Both the position numbers and the translations under genes were made by a program. Under the pieces are notes generated by a model. That model had not been told where the DNA came from and ran no database searches. It saw nothing but the letters and a program-made list of their open reading frames with translations. A DNA stretch of 64,000 nt from Conchocele bisecta (taxonomy: Eukaryota; Mollusca; Bivalvia; Lucinida; Thyasiridae). The stretch spans positions 112,766,773 through 112,830,772 of the forward strand of contig CM055265.1 of NCBI GenBank assembly GCA_029237695.1. Direction: 5' to 3'. Positions 33,438-43,500 of this stretch are shown here, piece by piece; within the stretch, counting starts at the first letter, position 1, and each line of letters starts with the position of its first letter.

Positions 33438-34735
33438 ATGTCTTCGAGTCAATACGGTCGCAAACTCAATCCATACCGCAGACTGCGAGAGCCCCTCGGG
33501 GCAAAAGGCGTGAGACAGAGTGTCGTTATTACGAACAACCCATCGACGATCGACCAGAACCAGCAGCTCTTGGTCCGCTTCCCAAACCTCGGAGCTAGCG
33601 ACGTCATTGTGCCGGGGACTGTTCGCCTTGCTTTCACTATTTCGCTGACGTCGACGGACGCGGACCGAACCGTCGTTCAGAACCTGGGTCGCGCCATCAT
33701 CAAGAAGACCATGATAAAGATTTCTGGTAATGAGGTGATGTCGATCGACGACAGCGACGTCTACCATTGTTATCAGGACATGTGGAAGACGACGCAAGAG
33801 CGCGAAAACGCGGTCTATCAGGGTATTGACACCATCAAAAATAAGAACGTAACCAGACTTAGAATCGGGGCTGGTAACAAGGCAGATAACAACGCGAGTG
33901 ACAACGCGGTCGCGGGCGCTTATGCCAACCGCTTCTACATCCCGCTCGACTTTGAGTTGCTGGAGAGTCACATGCCCTACTATCAGAGTGCTTTGGCTGA
34001 CCGCCTCGAATACGAACTAACGTTCAACGACTACGGCCGAGTTCTCATAGCCACTGACATGGCATCGACGTATACGATCGACAACGTTTCGCTGGAGTAT
34101 GACATGGTCACGATGCCCGAACTCGCGCGATTGATCAGATCCCAGTATGCGGGCGCGTTGCCATACTTTACGACCGAGTTCTTCGCCACCGCAAGATGAC
34201 GAAAGACAAAAGCGACACATTGTGGAATATTAACGTCAACGTACCCGCCCGATCGATGAAAGGTATACTGATGCTGTTCGAGGAGGGTCGGTTCGAGCTC
34301 GGTGCTAGTAAAACCGACAAATTCTATAACCCCAAAATCACAAAGGTGACGATCGAGGGTGTCCCCAATCAACTCTACAGCGCGGGTCTTCGCGCACACC
34401 AGCAGTGGGACGAAGTCAGAAAGCAGTTTGCTTCCGGCTCTAAGCGCTCCCCGGAGGTTGCCGCGGTTGGCAAAGACCTGCAGCTCTCGGACGTCTCCCT
34501 CGCGGAGTTCCTGACTACCAAATTCGCGTTATGGCTAGACATGCGAGCCAGCGACGACGACCAAATGCACGGTAGTGGGCGCCAAGTTGAGAACGCTAGT
34601 GAGCGTGTGACGATCCAAATAACCAAAGAGGCGGATGGAGATGGTCCATTGAACGTGTACTTATATATAATTACAGACGCACAACTCAACATCGAAGATG
34701 GTCGATACGTCTCAGCACTCTACTGTTTTAAATAA
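33438..34735 (+). pseudogene. Polinton major capsid protein (double jelly roll), one frameshift
   Basis: About 432 codons, the usual size for a Polinton major capsid protein. ATG 33438 gives MSSSQYGRKLNPYRRL. The first part, to about 34190, includes NNPSTIDQNQQLLVRFP, an FPNL motif and the IPLDFELLESHMPYYQSAL segment, typical of the capsid proteins of this group. A one-base shift at about 34187-34196 moves the second part (NINVNVPARSMKGILMLFEE onward) to another frame, ending at 34735. The G+C content is clearly higher than in the polymerase. Apart from the shift, the gene is well preserved. The fold assignment comes from family resemblance, not from any computed model. Confidence 0.85.
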
Positions 34736-34800
34736 AAAAATCTTCTAACGATTTATTAATAAAAAAATCATCTAACGATTTGTTAATAAAAAATCAACAC
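34736..34800 (+). terminator. Repeated 3' motif with polyadenylation signals
   Basis: TCTAACGATTTATTAATAAA occurs twice in 60 bp after the capsid stop, giving several AATAAA signals. The same motif, with its inverse, lies between the integrase and polymerase ends (40487-40512). Confidence 0.65.
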
Positions 34801-34803
34801 TAA

Positions 34804-35436
34804 TTCACGATTGGAGATTTAACTCTACCTTCAAACTTTAAAGTTTGTGATGCCCACTCTGCCATAATATGTGGGCAGACAGGATGCGGAAAAACGGTTT
34901 TCATCCTCAACTTGCTCGAGGGGTCCTACCGCAATGCCTTTCGTCACATTGTGATCCTGTGTCCCACTGTGTGGCACAACGATACTTATCAGCGGTGCCC
35001 GTGGATATGGGCCGACCCTGAGATATACGTTATTGACCCCTATGATAGGCTTCACGATTGGTTGCGCGGCTTCTACCAAATATTTCAAGGCGAGCCCACC
35101 CTATATGTGATTGACGACTGCTCGGCCAAGGCGGCGATGACCAAAAAGAAGGACATGCTCTCCGAGCTCGCATTTTCTGGCAGCCATGCGGTGCAAAGTG
35201 TATGGATCTCCACTCACAAGTACAACGCCGTCCTCAAGGATCTGCGCGAGCAAACGAAATGGGTCGCCCTCTTTCACTGCAAGGACCGAGACTCATTCGA
35301 TGACTGTCTTTGAGAGAACGACGTTATCCCAACGCGCGAGGAGCGCCTGGAGGTTCGACAGATACTTTCGGAAACTAAGCACGCCAAGCTTATGCTAAAG
35401 ACCGATCAACCAACTGCTTATAAAGTTATCAATTAG
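34804..35436 (+). pseudogene. Polinton packaging ATPase (A32/FtsK-HerA type), start lost, one stop
   Basis: Walker A GQTGCGKT lies at about 34873-34896 and Walker B LYVIDDC at about 35101-35121, spaced as in genome-packaging ATPases of the PRD1-adenovirus-Polinton group. An ISTHKYN sensor-like segment follows. A TGA at 35311-35313 interrupts the frame; the reading continues (ENDVIPTREERLEVRQIL) to TAG 35434-35436. The frame is open upstream only to a TAA at 34801 and has no ATG, so the start codon has been lost or the N-terminus altered. It follows the capsid gene on the same strand, the common order in this group. Confidence 0.85.
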
Positions 35437-35444
35437 CAATTGTG

Positions 35445-35580
35445 TTTAATCCAATAATATTGGTTAGTAACTGCTTAACAATGCTGAAGAAATGCTAAGC
35501 AATTGCTTAACAATGCTGAACAAATGCTTAACAAATGTTGAACAAATGCTGAACAATGGTTAACAATGTTAACAATTTGG
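35445..35580 (+). repeat. AACAATGCT-type short repeat
   Basis: About ten loosely repeated units (TGCTTAACAATGCTGAACAA) lie between the ATPase and the next gene. It begins with CCAATAATATTGG (35451-35463), one of the element's palindromes. Confidence 0.7.
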
Positions 35581-36458
35581 TGCTCCGCTGCGAGCTTTGT
35601 TGCGAGCATAACGCTGATCATAAGTATCGGATGGTGCGCTTGGCAATATGTTAGACTTATGAGACTAGTCAGAATAGTACTGCTTGCGATAAACACAATG
35701 AATTGCGACGAACTTCTCGATCAGCTAATGGAAGAAACATTCGTGCCGACTGTCAATCGCGAGTTGGGGGAACAGAAACCTCAACTCCGTTGATCCCGAA
35801 AGAGCAATCTTGGATTGGAACACCTGTCGGCACGACTCCAAATGAAAATGAAAACGTGGCGCGACGCGAACGGCTAGCTGCACTGGTTGCTGGGGGACAA
35901 TCGGAGCATTATCTTGGTAGTCGTCTCTCAGTTTATCAGGTGGAGGTCGATAAAATGTATGCGCGATACGAATCAAGGTTAGGTGCGGAGATGACAAAAA
36001 CTCTTGGATCGGCGGCTATTCGTCTGTACGCTACCGCTGTTAGTATACTTCTCCCTATACCAAATACCGCGGGGTTGATTCGCGATCTAGAGACTGACCC
36101 TTTTATAGGACTCACTCTTAGAACAGCCTGCTGCTCAATTTATCACAAGTTTGGAATGTACTTAGCTCCGCTGACAACCGTGTTGACCACAGGTAAACAC
36201 TGTCAATTTGGACATATATGCCCACGAACTATAAGCTCAGAAAATGATGACACAAGACGCACCTGCGAGAGTGACGGAACCCTCAACACTGTTGAACCCA
36301 ATTGCTTCAACACCCAGTCGAGATTGGATGAACCCGGTTGCTCCAACCCAATCGAAATTGGAGTTGAAACCCAAAAGCTGGGCGGGCAGTGGCTGCCACC
36401 CGAAAAGTTAAAGAAGATAAAATACTCGCCGAGCTTCGAGAGGCCAAACAGTCGTTGA
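35566..36458 (+). pseudogene. Polinton membrane protein with conserved-type core, one frameshift
   Basis: The start at ATG 35566 gives a hydrophobic N-terminus (ASFVASITLIISIGWCAWQY, one membrane segment). The frame closes at 35793, while the next frame carries on from about 35790 with ARRERLAALVAGGQSEHYLG, MTKTLGSAAIRLYATAVSI, and KFGMYLAPLTTVL, ending at 36458. The last ~60 codons contain palindromes read as QSRLD and NPIEIG and overlap the start of the next gene. Function unknown; it is probably cotranscribed with the three genes downstream. Confidence 0.55.
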
Positions 36459-36802
36459 AGCAATCGGTTCCAATCCAATCGCAATTGGAGTTGGGGACAG
36501 AGATAGTAAAACATTCGAAGACATCTACAACCACACCCCCAATTCACGAATTGGAACTGCAATCCCCGATTGCTCCAACTCCCAATACTGATTGGAAAAT
36601 CATCCCGTGGGTTGTTGGTGGTGGTCTGACAGTTGTGGGCACCCTGTGTGTGCTTTACCATTTCAACAACAGGTACCTCCAATCTAGATTGGAAAAACAA
36701 CCCCCAACTCCAAAGGCGGTTCATAAAAAAGTTACGAAACACCAATCGCGATTGGATATGCCCCATTTAAACATTGATAGCGATCCCTTTTATATGCAAT
36801 AA
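36244..36802 (+). pseudogene. Polinton single-pass membrane protein rich in palindromes, one frameshift
   Basis: Starts at ATG 36244, inside the previous gene in another frame. That frame closes at 36411; from about 36390 another frame carries on (KEDKILAELREAKQSL, then IIPWVVGGGLTVVGTLCVLY, a membrane segment) and ends at 36802. Nine palindromes or near-palindromes fall inside, so Gln-Ser-Arg-Leu and similar peptides recur. The N-terminus has Trp in a PSRDWMNP context encoded by one palindrome. Function unknown. Confidence 0.55.
36314..36755. repeat. Cluster of nine CCAAT-n-ATTGG palindromes
   Basis: Positions: 36314 (one mismatch), 36348, 36475, 36539 (arms of seven), 36559 (GCAATC/GATTGC variant), 36582, 36679 (perfect CCAATCTAGATTGG), 36742 (perfect CCAATCGCGATTGG), plus a CCCAATTGCTTCAA half near 36295. 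Others lie at 29756, 31908, 31989, 35451, 37352, 37482, 39305 and 39358. Confidence 0.85.
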
Positions 36803-36817
36803 TTATAGTTATCAAAA

Positions 36818-37054
36818 ATGGCTGAACAAGATGGTAAAATGATAGTGAATGCGCTTTATCACGCCGTGGTGATATCAGGTATCAGTATCGGGTATGCTCG
36901 ACTATCAAAGATGGCCTTATTAGGAGTGACCGCTCCCAAATTGGACTTCTCTGTGAGAGACGTAGGGCTCGTGACCTTAGATGTAGCGGCCGCAGTTTGG
37001 ACCCGAGATTATCTAATTAAAGCTGGAATTCTACCCGCTAATATATGGAAATAA
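36818..37054 (+). CDS. Small Polinton membrane protein, intact
   Basis: 78 codons, ATG 36818, no disruption. The N-terminal half is hydrophobic (ALYHAVVISGISIGYARL), followed by a short polar part and a second hydrophobic segment (VGLVTLDVAAAVW). Two weak membrane-associated helices are likely. The stop codon TAA directly abuts the ATG of the next gene, so the pair is presumably expressed together. Small hydrophobic proteins of this kind are common in Polinton structural clusters; role unknown. Confidence 0.7.
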   Translation: MAEQDGKMIVNALYHAVVISGISIGYARLSKMALLGVTAPKLDFSVRDVGLVTLDVAAAVWTRDYLIKAGILPANIWK

Positions 37055-37501
37055 ATGGCTTCGATCGCAGTAATAGTAGGTGGTACAGTCGTGAGCGCAT
37101 TGGCGTTCAGCGGTAGCAACTTTCTAGTATCAAAAATAGGAAAATCGGACGCGGATGAGGAACGCAAGCGTCATGATTTAGCTGAAGAACAACTCAAGAG
37201 CGCAGACGCAGCATGGTCTGAAAAACGAACCGCCCATCTGGATTGGGTCAATGAAGAGCTTCACCGTGAGAATCACGCCGCGCAAACTTTCCAGAACGTT
37301 GAAGAAGCCAACCGCGAGTACGCGCTGGCATATCCGCAGAAAAGTCTCGATCCAATGAAATTGGGACTGGATCCCGAACCCCAACTTTCAGATTTCTATG
37401 TACCATCAGAGGCTCAAAAAGACCGCGAGATCGCGTTCATCGTCGTGGGAATGGGTGTGGTGGGTCTCGTTGGCTACTATATTCAATCGAGATTGAAATA
37501 A
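37055..37501 (+). CDS. Polinton protein with hydrophobic ends, intact
   Basis: 148 codons. A hydrophobic N-terminus (IAVIVGGTVVSALAFSG) is followed by a long, charged, probably helical middle (DEERKRHDLAEEQLKSADAA; WVNEELHRENHAA), then PEPQLSDFYVPSEAQKDREI and a C-terminal membrane segment (IAFIVVGMGVVGLVGYY). It ends in IQSRLK, encoded by a TTCAATCGAGATTGAA palindrome that overlaps the stop. No gap separates it from the preceding gene. A virion membrane or assembly role is only a guess from position. Confidence 0.7.
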   Translation: MASIAVIVGGTVVSALAFSGSNFLVSKIGKSDADEERKRHDLAEEQLKSADAAWSEKRTAHLDWVNEELHRENHAAQTFQNVEEANREYALAYPQKSLDPMKLGLDPEPQLSDFYVPSEAQKDREIAFIVVGMGVVGLVGYYIQSRLK

Positions 37502-37532
37502 TTATTTTTACTTATTTGTTTTAAATAATATA

Positions 37533-39106
37533 TACTGAGCAAAACTAGAAACGTCCCTCCATGTTTAAGGAAAGATTCATCAAAAACCAAAAGGGTTACT
37601 TATAAAAATCAAAATGGAAAAACAAGTTCATTCATTTATGTATCAAAGCCAATAAATTGCATTTGGATATATTGTTAAATATTCGAGAGATAACCGGTCA
37701 AGGGCGGTAGGGGTCAAAATCAAAAATCACAAAAACTCAGAAATGTGTTACTTAATGTTTAGAGATGGAATTTCAATAAGTAATGTGGCAAATTCAGTAA
37801 ATCTCGTTAGTACCGAGTGTGGCCGCCATTTGCATGAATGCATGCAATGATCCTACGCCGCATCGACGTGACGTAACGCAATACCAGTGCGTTGGGAAAA
37901 TTCCTCCATTCCCGTTGTAACGCCCGTGTAAGATCGCGAACATTGTCAATCTGATGGTTAGCTCGTGCTTTGCGGCCCAGCTCATCCCATAATGTGCTCA
38001 ATGGGATTGAGATCCTTGAGACCGCGGGCCATGGCATGACGTCGACGTTGTTTTGCTGTAAGTATTGAGTGGTGACCCTGGCTACGTGAGGGCGGCATTG
38101 TCGTGCATCAATGTCACACCAGACCATGCTGACGGATAAATGGTAAGGCATGTGCATTTAGCACATCTGCAACATAACGTTGTGCATTGATGTTGCCCTG
38201 TACAACAACCAAATCTGTCTTCCGGTTTCTCATGATCCCACCCCAGACCATTACGCTCCCTCCCCCAAACCTGTTCTTCTCAACAATGCAACAATCGGTG
38301 AATCTTTCATTTTTACGCCTGTATACCCGTAATGACTAACTGTGACTAACTGTGAACCGAGATTCATCGGTGAACAAAACTCGGTTCCAGTCAGCCCTTC
38401 TCCAGTTCAGATGACGTCGCGCCCATAACAGTCTGGCAGCACGGTGACGTTGGGTCATTATCTGACCAGTGTACGGGCGGCGTGCCCGGATTGGTTGGGC
38501 GTTACGACGTAACCGGTTGCGAATGGTCTGCCCTGAGACACCGTATCGCCTAGCAGTGACTGTGGCTGCCAATCGACGTTGACGTAAGTGCGTCAACGTA
38601 ATGTAACGATTGGCTCTAGCCGTCGTTACACGAGGCCTACCAGGTCGCTGCCGGTCGTGAACAGCCCCAGTATGCTGGTACCCGGCTGCAAGACGATCAA
38701 TCGTCTTCCGACAGCAACCAAACCGAGGCGCGACCGCCCTGGCGGCCATCCCACCCGCAAGCATCCCAATTGCCTGATTTCGCTCGTTTTCGGAAAGCCG
38801 TGGCATATCGAAAACAGTGAAAAATTAAAAAAGTTTTTTAATTTTCCGAATAGCCCCTATCGCATGAATGGTACGACATGAACTGAATCACCTTATCGAT
38901 GACAAGTATAGCGTGCACGTGCAAAAAGTGGAAATCAACGTTCCGGTCACTGGCCGCTATGTAAACCGTGTGTATCGGCTAAACTCTACACGATCGTATT
39001 CTGAACATCGCCACGGTTTAAAATACATGTACTTTGAACATGTGGTACATACATAGACAGAGCTACACCGGCTATAAAACAGGGACGTTTCTAGTTTTGT
39101 TGAGTA
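37533..39106 (-). mobile_element. Tc1-like transposon inserted in the Polinton
   Basis: Terminal inverted repeats share CAAAACTAGAAACGTCCCT (37541-37559 and its complement at about 39082-39100), flanked by TA dinucleotides (37531-37532 and 39107-39108). The insertion separates the structural cluster from the integrase region and lies in an AT-rich spacer, probably a promoter. Confidence 0.85.
37807..38806 (-). pseudogene. Tc1-like transposase, broken
   Basis: ATG 38806 opens a helix-turn-helix region (NERNQAIGMLAGGMAARAVA; then RRYGVSGQTIRNRL) with a GRPR AT-hook-like motif between. FTDESRF supplies the first catalytic Asp. The frame is then broken near 38336 and resumes in another frame at 38157. 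There the second catalytic motif is changed to WCDIDARQCRPHVA and the third lies in a degraded PWPAVSRISIPLSTLWDEL. It is about the normal length for the family (~340 residues) but cannot be active. Confidence 0.85.
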
Positions 39107-39125
39107 TATATATATATATAGAACG

Positions 39126-39488
39126 ATGTTAGTTGACAAACTTTATTTTGCTATGATCGATGTAGGCTACACTGCACTTAAGCACCGTTTAGTGGGCGCA
39201 AAGGGTCTGATCCGTCTGGCCCGAGATTCTCTCGAGACGTGGCGCGAGGACGAAAAAGCGGCCACCCTTTTCGCAAACGTGATGTTAGATTCCTCCATCA
39301 ACTCCCAATCGAGATTGGATGAATTAGATTTTCCCGAGTTCCTTCAGAACATAACCTCCAATTGTGATTGGCCTTCCAACAAAGGTTTATTATTAACGAC
39401 GCAGTTACCGGACGATCTGGCGAGGGCATGTTGGAGATTGTCCGATCTATTAGAATACTTCGCATACGATGGACACACGCAAACTTGA
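39126..39488 (+). CDS. Small Polinton protein upstream of the integrase
   Basis: 120 codons, open throughout. It begins 17 bases beyond the Tc1-like element, behind a (TA)n tract, so its promoter may have been displaced by the insertion. The protein looks helical (DVGYTALKHRLVGAKGLIRL; EDEKAATLFANVML) with an acidic C-terminal half. Two palindromes sit inside, one read as QSRLD, the other as SNCDW. Its end overlaps the integrase start by 20 bases in another frame. Function unknown. Confidence 0.6.
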   Translation: MLVDKLYFAMIDVGYTALKHRLVGAKGLIRLARDSLETWREDEKAATLFANVMLDSSINSQSRLDELDFPEFLQNITSNCDWPSNKGLLLTTQLPDDLARACWRLSDLLEYFAYDGHTQT

Positions 39489-40486
39489 TACCAAACTATC
39501 GGTTCGCCTAGCGCGCAAGCTCTAGCGAACACGTACTACAGCCTCCGCGGCTACTGGAAGGGACTCACGGCCATCAAGAACCTCGCGGCGGCGACCAAGG
39601 TTTCCGAAAACGCCACCAAGGAATGGCTCAAGAAGCAGGCCCTCTGGCAGATCTATTTACCCGCGCCTCACAATATTCCACGCCCGAAATTCGACGTGCC
39701 AGTACCTAACGAAGTCCACCAAGAGGACCTCCTCTTTCTCCCTCACGATCGCGTCGGTCGCAAGACTTACAAGCACGCACTGACAATCGTTGACGTAGCG
39801 AGTCGCTATAAAGGGCCTGAGCCTCTGATCACGAAAGAGTCTAATGAGGTGGCCGAGGCTCTTTCTCGAAAAGGAATCCTCTCAAATGGCCTAATCTTCT
39901 TCAGGTCGATCCCGGCCGCGAGTTTATGGGCGCGGTCTCTCATCTATTGGCTAAGCACGACGTTTCTATCAGACGCGGCCGCGTCAACATCCACCGGGAC
40001 CAGGGGATCGTGGAGCGGTTCAATCGAACCCTGGCTGAGAGGCTGTTCGAGCACCAATACGCTAAAGAGCTTGTAGACCCTTATTCGCGATCGACCGAAT
40101 GGGTGACCAGGCTGCCCGCCGTGGTCTCTGCACTGAACGGCGAGGTGACCAGATTGATCGGTAAGAAACCCGTAGATGCTATCAAGGCTAAAAAGGTAAC
40201 GAGCAAGCCCTCTACCGTCTCGCACGGGCGACCCGTTGGTTTAGCGGAGAAACTACTTCCATCGGATTTTGTCGTCCGGTACCTCTATCAACCGGGAGAG
40301 CTCGAAGGTGGTCGCCGCCGCGCGACTGATCCCGTGTGGTCTCTCAATGTATATCATCTAGATCGATCTATTACCAAACCCGATGAGCCCGTGCTCTACT
40401 ATTTGGATGATGGTCCATCTCGCGGGTTTGTTCGCGAAGAACTTCTTATGGTGCCTTCTGACACCCAGCTAACTCCGGATCGTTAG
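39469..40486 (+). pseudogene. Polinton retrovirus-like integrase, two frameshifts
   Basis: From ATG 39469 the frame breaks near 39523, continues in a second frame (YYSLRGYWKG, then IPRPKFDVPVPNEVHQEDLL with the first catalytic Asp near 39725), breaks again near 39890, and ends in a third frame. The second Asp (DPGREF, about 39908-39925) and Glu (GIVERFNRT, about 40004-40030) are both present, so the D,D-E triad survives at the DNA level. The C-terminal region (YLYQPGELEGGRRRATDPVW) matches the chromodomain-like tail usual in Polinton integrases. A classic HHCC finger is not seen in what remains. It converges on the polymerase gene. Confidence 0.88.
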
Positions 40487-40512
40487 ATTGATTTATTAAT
40501 AAATCGTTAGAG
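40487..40512. terminator. Shared bidirectional 3' palindrome
   Basis: ATCGTTAGATTGATTTATTA then ATAAATCGTTAG lies between the convergent integrase and polymerase stops and offers AATAAA-like signals both ways. It repeats the motif found after the capsid gene. Confidence 0.6.
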
Positions 40513-43500
40513 AGGTTCTGTATGTATTCCGTCTGATAACACGCGTCTTTTATCGTAGTACGCCGAGAGTCCTAATTTGTGTTCACAGTACGTTTTCATA
40601 ACACCGTCTTTCATTTTAAATCCTCTATTTTGTGCTACATCTATAATGTGTTTTCCATCTTCTGTAGTTTCGGTTAGTACTCGTTTATATATATCCCAAT
40701 TTAAATTGTTAGTTCTCTTGGACATTCCTTTCGCAGAGTTTTTATTTACGGAATTAAATGTTTATACAAAATAACACTTACTAGATAACGCTATCGCTCT
40801 ATCTCCGCTAAATTCTAGTTTGAAAAGCCCGGGCTCTCTTTCGCTCCATTTATCCCAAGCCAACCATTTCTTTTATTCTTTTTCAAACTCGTCGAGTAAG
40901 TTAGGTCTAATCAATTCCTCTATTGTTGTTCCACTAACCCCGATATACATACTATCCGTATCCATTTGTATTAATTCAAAGTCTTCTCTTTTTACGTATT
41001 TGTCGAGAAATTCGTAATAAAATTCCAACATTCTCAATTTAGCTAGTTGATAAACCGCTATTCCACAGTGGAACGGTCTCTTTACTGCTGACCTTGGTTT
41101 TCAGGACGATATTTCATACGCATCCCCTATCTCCTCCAAATCATCGAAATACGCCGATCTTAAAGCTTTATCAACACATATCTCATCTTGTGTATATGTA
41201 GTATTTAGATGTCTCTCTTTTTCCTCTATCATTTTTCCACAACACGAGTTTCCTAATAATTTCATTATATCCGCTACTGGTTTCTTATTTGGTTCTACAT
41301 CGCCTGTTCATCTTGCGGCTGTAACTTCTTTTGCGAACCATTCGAATGGTTTTCCACTAATATAATCTATAACCCGATGAACTCCAGTTATTTCTAGGCC
41401 GTGTTTTAAATACCATTTCAATAGTGGCGCATACAGCAGTACTTTGGTGGCTGACATAGATCCCACCAATTTTCTTCCATTTCCTCTAGTTCTTCCAGTA
41501 TCTTCCAAATATTTTATCATGTGGTCTGGAACCTCATCAACATCTACTTCTCTGTTTATAAAAAGTGGAGACATTTCAGAAAACTTATCTTTTAAGTTGT
41601 GTGGAACTTCTATATCCACCCCCGCAAACTCAAACCAGTCTCCAGATAAAACTCTTTTACAAAACTTTTTAATAAATTTAGGGTTATGTGGGAAATCTAT
41701 ATGATGTATATTTTCTTTTCCACACGGCATATCTTTATTTAACGTAGATAAATATAACGTGTTTGCATCGTACCCCAAAACAGCCTTGCAAGGTTTGTTA
41801 ATTCCTATAGAATTAGATCTAATATTTGAAACGCCCGCTTCGGCATATCGTGTAAATACTATTGATGGACCGCCAACTAGAGCGTCTTTCATCATTTCAT
41901 ATGTTTCTTCTTTTGGTGCATATAGAGCATCCTCCGGTATAATCGTCTTTGAAGATTTGTGTTCTTTAATGGTTCCTCTCAATAAATATTGTATAGCTAC
42001 TCCAGGTAGTGTTACCTCATCTTTGGAAATATCCACACCTCTGTGTTTATAAAATTCACACATTTTTTCCACCGCTTTTAGTAGGAATGGTGCTACATCT
42101 AAATCGTTATAATATTTCAACCAATCTCTGAAGGTTTCCATATTCTCTTCTTTGAAAATTCTACGACATTTGCTTAATTTCGTTTCGTCTAGTAACATTT
42201 TCCCATATAGTTTGGAATACCAATTCTCTATATCAGGCAATCCTGGGTAATCCAGTTTGTCTGGAGAATCGAACCACTCGTAAGGAAAGAAAGATTTCTG
42301 TCCTTTGCAGTCGTAGGCTTTTATCCAACTATCGTAACTTACCCACGGTCCTATGTAAAGTATTACATCAATAAATCTAAACTCTGGAGTAAATAGAAAT
42401 ATTGTTGCGTTTGCCCGTTTTCCGACCATTACTTTCTTTGTTGTTGATGCCAATTCGCCTACTAAATATTTATTTATTAAGTTTATATCGTACGTACTGC
42501 TGTTAAAACCTATCACCGGTACTTGCTCTATCCACTGCTCGATCTGTGTAACTTGATTTTTACGTAAATGTTCGGTATTAAACCCATATCTCAACCATAC
42601 TTCTTCTCTTATAGCTTTTCCCCTGACTTTCAAATCTTCTACGAATTTTTCTGTAAGTTTTGCAGGATATTTATCACAAGTATGGGTTACTGTTCCTGAG
42701 AAATTATCTCCTATACTAACGCTTACCGGAACGTGCTCGGCCTCGTACTCTAAACTATTACCTAGCGTTTTAAATTCTGGGTTGAGATACGCCTCAAAAT
42801 CATATACTATCTGATATGGATAAAGAGTAGTGTCGCAACCGATCTTTATGTATTTACCCGTTCTTTGGAATTCGCATTCCCACATAACCACTAGGTTGAA
42901 TGTTTTACTTCTAATACATTTCTCTCTTTTCGAGGTATTAATATGTTCTGTTTTTCTATGCTTTGCATGAATCTCACATCCGTGCCAATAACAGCCGTGA
43001 TATTGATATACGGTATTGTTTTCTGGACAGTATCCATCTACCGGAGCTCCTAAAATCTTTCCCCTCCATGTCCACACTGTTCGTAGTGAATGTGAATTCC
43101 CTCCTGTTTTTCCACAGAGTACATCCAATCGATCGCTCCGTAACTTTTATAACTTTTTGGATAGAATGCTTTCTCGAACGATGAACGCGGGCGCTCTAAA
43201 TAATTACCATCACATATTACTTTTGTCTCACCTTTCATACATTGTGACCCGTGTCTCTTCATGTTACTAGCTTTTGTGAATCTCTGTTTACACTCATTAC
43301 ACGCATATTCGTTAGACAGTCTTTTAAGATTTTTTATCAGAAACACGTGGTTATTATACAAGCCTATTGTCATGGGCTTATTACCTATTTTATTATAGTG
43401 AGCTGGCACCTTTTTCAACCACCAAACACCACCTTGGGTCGGTTGATATACTTCTATGCCGATTTTAAAACACTCTTCTGCCTTTTTCATGTCCTCAAAA

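Noticed and set aside
33378..33971. 197-codon minus-strand frame
   Set aside because: Antisense shadow of the capsid gene.
36203..36766. 187-codon minus-strand frame
   Set aside because: Kept open by the stop-free palindromes and by its position opposite the membrane protein genes; composition is not protein-like.
41335..41350. AACCATTCGAATGGTT, a perfect 16-bp palindrome in the polymerase
   Set aside because: Its half-site differs from CCAAT/ATTGG and it encodes FEWF-type sequence in a conserved region; it is probably chance and was not counted in the palindrome family.
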